DNA from: Modestobacter sp. VKM Ac-2977
GTDB taxonomy: Bacteria; Actinomycetota; Actinomycetes; Mycobacteriales; Geodermatophilaceae
Direction: 5' to 3'
NCBI RefSeq assembly: GCF_026968045.1
Contig: NZ_JAPVBQ010000002.1
Location: 236,933-300,932 of the forward strand
Length of the DNA stretch: 64,000 nucleotides
Below, piece by piece: positions 60,576 through 64,000 of this stretch. Made by a program: the position numbers and the translations under genes. The notes below the pieces were generated by a model. That model had not been told where the DNA came from. It searched no databases and saw only the letters and a list, made by a program, of their open reading frames with translations. Positions within the stretch are counted from its first letter, which is position 1. Each line of letters opens with the position of its first letter.

Positions 60576-62128
60576 CACGCCACGTCCCCTTCGCGTGCGG
60601 CGCCCGGGGTCGGGGCCGCTCCTTCCATGACCAGGTCGAGCACGCGGTGCTCGTCGAGCTCGTCGGCCGGGCCGCGGGCGACGATGGCGCCGTCGGCGAT
60701 CACCAGCACCTGGTCGGCCAGGCCGAGCACCTCCGGGATCTCGCTGGAGACGACGACCACGGCCACGCCGCGGTCGGCCAGCTCCCGGATCAGTGCGTAG
60801 ATCTCCGAGCGCGCCCCGACGTCGACGCCCCGGGTGGGCTCGTCGAGCAGGAGCACCTTGCAGTCGCGGAGCAGCCAGCGGGCCAGCACGACCTTCTGCT
60901 GGTTCCCGCCGGACAGCGTGCGCACCTCGGGTTCGACGTCGACCGGCCGCAGGTCGAGCGCCTCGGCCTGATCCCGGGCGGCCTGCTTCTCCGCTCCCCC
61001 GGACAGCAGGCCACCGCGGGCGAACCGGGCCAGGCTGGACAGCGTGATGTTGCGGTAGATCGGCTCGCTCAGCAGCAGGCCCTGGCTCTTGCGCTCCTCC
61101 GGCGCCAGCCCGACCCCTGCGTCCACGGCGGCGGCCACGTTGCCGGGCCGCAGCCGGCGTCCGGCGATCTGCACCGTGCCGGTGGTGGCCCGCCGGGCCC
61201 CGTACACCGTCTCGAGGATCTCCGACCGGCCGGAGCCGACGAGCCCGGCCAGGCCGAGCACCTCCCCCGGGCGGACGGCGAAGGAGACGTCGCTGAACGT
61301 CCCGGCCAGGGAGAGGTCCTGCACCTCCAGCACCGGTTCGGCGGTCTGGCCGGGGAACTCGCGGCGGGTGGGGAAGACGTACTCGATCGTCCGGCCGGTC
61401 ATCAGCGTGATGACCTCCCGGGTCGAGGTCTCGGCCGCCGGCAGCCCGGTGGCGACCGTCCGGCCGTCCTTGAGCACGGTGATCCGGTCGCCGACCTCGC
61501 GGATCTCCTCCAGCCGGTGGGAGATGTAGACGACGGCGACCCCCTCGGCGGTGAGGTCGCGGATGACCTGGAAGAGGTGCTCGACCTCCTCGCTGTCCAG
61601 CACCGCCGACGGCTCGTCCATCACGATGAGCCGCGCGTCCTGGGACAGCGCCCGGGCCATGCTGACCATCTGCTGCGCGGCTGCCGACAGCGAGCCGACC
61701 TCGGCGGTGGACCGGATCTCCGGGTGTCCCAGCCGGGCCAGCAGCTCCCCGGCGGCCCGGTTGGCCTGGGCCGGCCGGGTGATCCCCAGGCGGGACCGCT
61801 CCCGGCCCAGGAAGACGTTGTCCGCGACGGACAGCCCGGCCACCAGGTCGAGCTCCTGGTAGATGGTGGCGATGCCCCGGGACATCGCGGCCTGCGGGTC
61901 GCCCAGGGTGACCTCGGCGCCGTCCCAGGTGATCCGGCCCTCGTCGGGCTGGTGGGCGCCGGCGAGCACCTTGATCAGCGTGGACTTGCCCGCGCCGTTC
62001 TGACCGAGCAGGCAGTGCACCTCACCGGCCCGGACGTCGAGGTCGACGCCGTCGAGGGCGCGGACGCCGGGGAACTGCTTGACGATGCCGTGCATCTCCA
62101 GCAGCGGCGTCGCCGACGGAGCGCTCAC
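60575..62128 (-). CDS. Sugar ABC transporter ATP-binding protein (double domain, RbsA/MglA-like)
   Basis: The GTG at 62126-62128 gives 517 residues, the usual size. The first domain has Walker A LLGQNGAGKST (about 42-52), LSAAAQQMVSMARAL as signature region and VMDEPSAVLD; the second has the degenerate GLVGSGRSEILETVYGARR (about 286-304), LSGGNQQKVVLARWL (about 400-414) and LLLDEPTRGVDVG. A degenerate second Walker A is normal in this family. It is the first gene of the sugar operon. Confidence 0.94.
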   Translation of the reverse strand: MSAPSATPLLEMHGIVKQFPGVRALDGVDLDVRAGEVHCLLGQNGAGKSTLIKVLAGAHQPDEGRITWDGAEVTLGDPQAAMSRGIATIYQELDLVAGLSVADNVFLGRERSRLGITRPAQANRAAGELLARLGHPEIRSTAEVGSLSAAAQQMVSMARALSQDARLIVMDEPSAVLDSEEVEHLFQVIRDLTAEGVAVVYISHRLEEIREVGDRITVLKDGRTVATGLPAAETSTREVITLMTGRTIEYVFPTRREFPGQTAEPVLEVQDLSLAGTFSDVSFAVRPGEVLGLAGLVGSGRSEILETVYGARRATTGTVQIAGRRLRPGNVAAAVDAGVGLAPEERKSQGLLLSEPIYRNITLSSLARFARGGLLSGGAEKQAARDQAEALDLRPVDVEPEVRTLSGGNQQKVVLARWLLRDCKVLLLDEPTRGVDVGARSEIYALIRELADRGVAVVVVSSEIPEVLGLADQVLVIADGAIVARGPADELDEHRVLDLVMEGAAPTPGAAREGDVA

Positions 62129-62507
62129 GCGGGGACCCCGTGCCGGGCGAACAGGACGCCGGTCATGCCACCACTCCAGACTTATGCTCAGCACTGAACA
62201 GAAGTACGTCAGGCGGGACACTATGTCCGTCGTCACACAGGGGTCAAGAGACCGCGGCGGCGTTACCGAACCGCAACGACAGAAGGTCAGCCGCGAGGCC
62301 GCCGGCGTCCGGGGCATCCGTGCCGTCGCGCTCGCCGGGTCAACCCGGTGCCGGAGGGGTTGACCCGCGTGCGCCTGCGGCTCAACCCCTCACCGTCCGG
62401 GTCAACCCGGGCTTGGCGCGCCGATGAGGTCGTCAGCCCGGGCCGACCAGCCGTCGTCCGGGCACGTCGGCCTGGGAACGGACTGCCCGAGGGGACGGAC
62501 CCCGAGG
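62129..62507. promoter_or_regulatory. Control region between ROK regulator and sugar operon
   Basis: 379 bases without a gene. Near 62165-62215 is an AT-richer stretch with TCAGCACTGA, a near-palindrome, and other short repeats; this is the likely promoter and operator area for the ABC operon (minus strand). The right part carries four copies of GGGTTGACCC-like elements (62337-62408). No riboswitch motif is recognised. Confidence 0.45.
62337..62408. repeat. Four GGGTTGACCC elements in alternating orientation
   Basis: GGGTCAACCC at 62337-62346 and 62399-62408, GGGTTGACCC at 62357-62366 and the variant GGCTCAACCC at 62379-62388. Neighbouring copies in opposite orientation can pair into hairpins. 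They lie after the ROK gene stop, so they could terminate its transcript or form operators. Confidence 0.6.
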
Positions 62508-63707
62508 TCAGCGGGCGGTCGGGGCCTCGGCGGAGTCGGCGTCGGCGCGCCCCACCTGGTAGGCGGAGTCCTCGTCCAGGAAGCCCTCGATCGCCATCAG
62601 CGCGGCACCGAGCCGCCCGGACAGGTCCGGCGCCGCGCTCACCGAGATGTCCAGTGCGCGGGCGGCCAGCGGCAGGGAGCGGCCGTAGACGGCCTCCCGG
62701 ATGCCGGCCAGCAGCGGCGGCCCGGCCTGCGCCACCCCACCGGTCATCACGATCCGGTGCGGGTTGAAGAAGTTGACCAGGCTGGCCAGCACGGTGCCGA
62801 TCGTCCGGCCGGCGTTGCGGACCAGCTCCAGGGCCGGCCCGTCACCGTGCGCGGCCAGCTGCACCAGCTCGCGCGTCGTCGTCACCGGCAGGCCGGCTGC
62901 CAGCGCGTCGCGGAGCAGGGCACCGCCACCGGCGATCGCCTCGAGACAGTTCTCGTTGCCGCACCGGCAGAGGACGGGCTCCCCGTGCGGCGGCGGGACG
63001 GAGATGTGCCCGATGTCGCCGGCGCTGCCCTGCGCACCGCGGTAGACCTGCCCGTCGACGACGATGCCGCAGCCGATCCCGGTGCCGACCTTGATCACCA
63101 GCACGTCCTCGGTCGACCCGGCGATGCCCATCTCGCCCAGCGCCATCACGTTCACGTCGTTGTCGGCGAAGACCGGGCAGTCGTACCGGCCGAAGGCGCT
63201 GGGGATCGGGTGGTCGTGCCAGCCCGGCATGATCGGCGGGTGCACCGGCCGGCCGGTGGAGAACTCCACCGGACCGGGGACGCCGACGCCGACGGCGCAC
63301 ACGTCGGCCGGGGTCAGGCCCGCCTCGGCCAGCACACCCTGGGCCAGCCGGTCGACCTCCGCCAGCACCGGGCCGGGGCCCTCCGCGATGTCGATGGGGT
63401 GGCCCACCGTCGCCAGGATCTCCGCGGAGAGGTCGGTGACCGCGACGTCGACGCTGGTCACGCCCAGGTCGACGGCGAGGACGCACCCGGCCTGGCTGTT
63501 GAAGCGCAGCAGCGTCGGCGGCCGCCCACCGGTGCTCCAGCCGCGGCCGCCCTCCTCGAGCAGGTTGGCCGCGATCAGCTGGTCGACCCGGGCACTCACC
63601 GTGTTCCGGGACGAGCCGGTCAGCGCGACGAGTTCGGCGCGGCTCCGCGCCCGCCCGGTGCGCACGTGGTGCAGCAGTGCGCTGGCCGAGGCGGAGGTGG
63701 AAGCCAC
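62508..63707 (-). CDS. ROK family transcriptional regulator
   Basis: The GTG at 63705-63707 gives 399 residues. An N-terminal helix-turn-helix (about 20-60; SRAELVALTGSSRNTVSARV) is followed by a ROK sugar-kinase-like domain: AVDLGVTSVDVAVTDL (about 78-93), GVGVPGPVEFSTGRPV, and the zinc-binding CRCGNENCLEA (about 257-267). ROK regulators of this type (NagC/XylR-like) repress sugar operons and release DNA on binding the sugar. It is upstream of the ABC operon on the same strand and probably controls it. Confidence 0.93.
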   Translation of the reverse strand: MASTSASASALLHHVRTGRARSRAELVALTGSSRNTVSARVDQLIAANLLEEGGRGWSTGGRPPTLLRFNSQAGCVLAVDLGVTSVDVAVTDLSAEILATVGHPIDIAEGPGPVLAEVDRLAQGVLAEAGLTPADVCAVGVGVPGPVEFSTGRPVHPPIMPGWHDHPIPSAFGRYDCPVFADNDVNVMALGEMGIAGSTEDVLVIKVGTGIGCGIVVDGQVYRGAQGSAGDIGHISVPPPHGEPVLCRCGNENCLEAIAGGGALLRDALAAGLPVTTTRELVQLAAHGDGPALELVRNAGRTIGTVLASLVNFFNPHRIVMTGGVAQAGPPLLAGIREAVYGRSLPLAARALDISVSAAPDLSGRLGAALMAIEGFLDEDSAYQVGRADADSAEAPTAR

Positions 63708-63763
63708 GCCGCCATGGTGGCACGCGCGGCGGTGACCCGGCGGCGGTCATCGTGCGCGCGCTG

Positions 63764-64000
63764 TCACAGACCGACCGCGACCGTCGCCGCCAGCTCCCGG
63801 CACGCCTCGAGGTCCTCGGCCCCCGGCGCCCCGGTCAGGCTCAGCGGTGCCGCCACCTGCCGCCAGTCCAGCGCACCGGTGATCCGCTGCACGCTGGTCA
63901 GGGCTCCGGCGGTGTCGTCGTTGCCGTGCACGTAGACCCCGTACGGCAGCCCGGCTGTGGCGTCCAGGCACGGGTAGAAGACCGTGTCGAAGAAGTGCTT
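63764..64000 (-). CDS. Flavodoxin-fold NAD(P)H-dependent FMN reductase-like protein, N-terminus cut by window edge
   Basis: An open minus-strand frame runs from the right edge to TGA at 63764-63766, giving the last 78 residues. KHFFDTVFYPCLDATAGLPY followed by VYVHGNDDTAGALTSVQRIT fits the C-terminal half of short flavodoxin-like reductases seen in actinobacteria. The FMN-binding loop would be beyond the window. The call is a family-level guess. Confidence 0.55.
   Translation of the reverse strand, partial: KHFFDTVFYPCLDATAGLPYGVYVHGNDDTAGALTSVQRITGALDWRQVAAPLSLTGAPGAEDLEACRELAATVAVGL

Noticed and set aside
57753..60800. 1015-codon plus-strand frame across the sugar operon
   Set aside because: It is antisense to four genes with strong motifs and consists of low-complexity sequence.

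Overview
The window is very GC-rich DNA with dense coding, many GTG starts, frequent 1-4 base stop/start overlaps and an actinobacterial gene set. The set includes PaaABCDE/K/Z, a TerC protein behind a Mn riboswitch, a c-di-AMP riboswitch before a cell-wall protein, a SpoIIE-type phosphatase with an HATPase anti-sigma partner, and a DosR-type dormancy gene set. This fits a soil or rock-dwelling member of the Geodermatophilaceae (Blastococcus, Modestobacter, Geodermatophilus). The family assignment is inference from gene content and style; no rRNA or other taxonomic marker is present. I see no tRNA, rRNA, CRISPR array, insertion sequence or phage gene.

Layout. 0-3.3 kb: a phospholipase-D protein cut by the left edge, a YqeY-like protein, an AraC/VOC fusion that looks like an in-frame deletion product, and a TRIC-type channel. 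3.6-7.8 kb: an amine-oxidation cassette of copper amine oxidase, permease and TetR regulator. 7.8-9.3 kb: TerC plus a winged-helix regulator behind a yybP-ykoY (Mn) riboswitch. 9.4-16.5 kb: a dormancy or hypoxia-like cluster (CBS-BON, flavodoxin, universal stress protein, alcohol dehydrogenase). It is split by a phosphatase and anti-sigma pair that is flanked by a duplicated piece of the CBS-BON gene. 16.6-22.4 kb: an HhH protein, methyltransferase, FAD reductase, MFS transporter, hydrolase and P450. 22.5-26.7 kb: ECF sigma, anti-sigma, ABC exporter and M23-like protein in one coupled operon. 26.7-34.5 kb: a DUF2207 lipoprotein, NmrA reductase, SelO, hydrolase, small membrane protein, nucleotidyltransferase, and a cell-wall protein behind a c-di-AMP riboswitch.

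34.6-49.6 kb is a catabolic region. A divergent cluster (CaiB CoA-transferase, citryl-CoA-lyase-like protein, LigB and LigA extradiol dioxygenase subunits and a quinone-reductase-like enzyme on one side; an amidohydrolase and IclR regulator on the other) looks like an undescribed ring-cleavage route that uses CoA thioesters. Beside it lies a phenylacetate module: paaZ, a TetR repressor and paaK on the minus strand and paaABCDE on the plus strand, with two matching operators in the shared promoter. The amine oxidase at 3.6 kb has the active-site spacing of Arthrobacter phenylethylamine oxidase and could supply phenylacetaldehyde to this pathway.

49.6-64 kb handles sugars and polyols: a secreted aldose epimerase, an alditol oxidase, a CapA lipoprotein, a methyltransferase, PPK2, and a six-gene ROK-regulated operon (ABC ATPase, permease, binding protein, Gfo/Idh/MocA dehydrogenase, TIM-barrel isomerase). 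The right edge cuts a flavodoxin-fold reductase. The candidates most worth following are the ring-cleavage/CoA cluster, the deletion-fused AraC/VOC gene, the split dormancy cluster with DosR-like boxes, and the two riboswitches.
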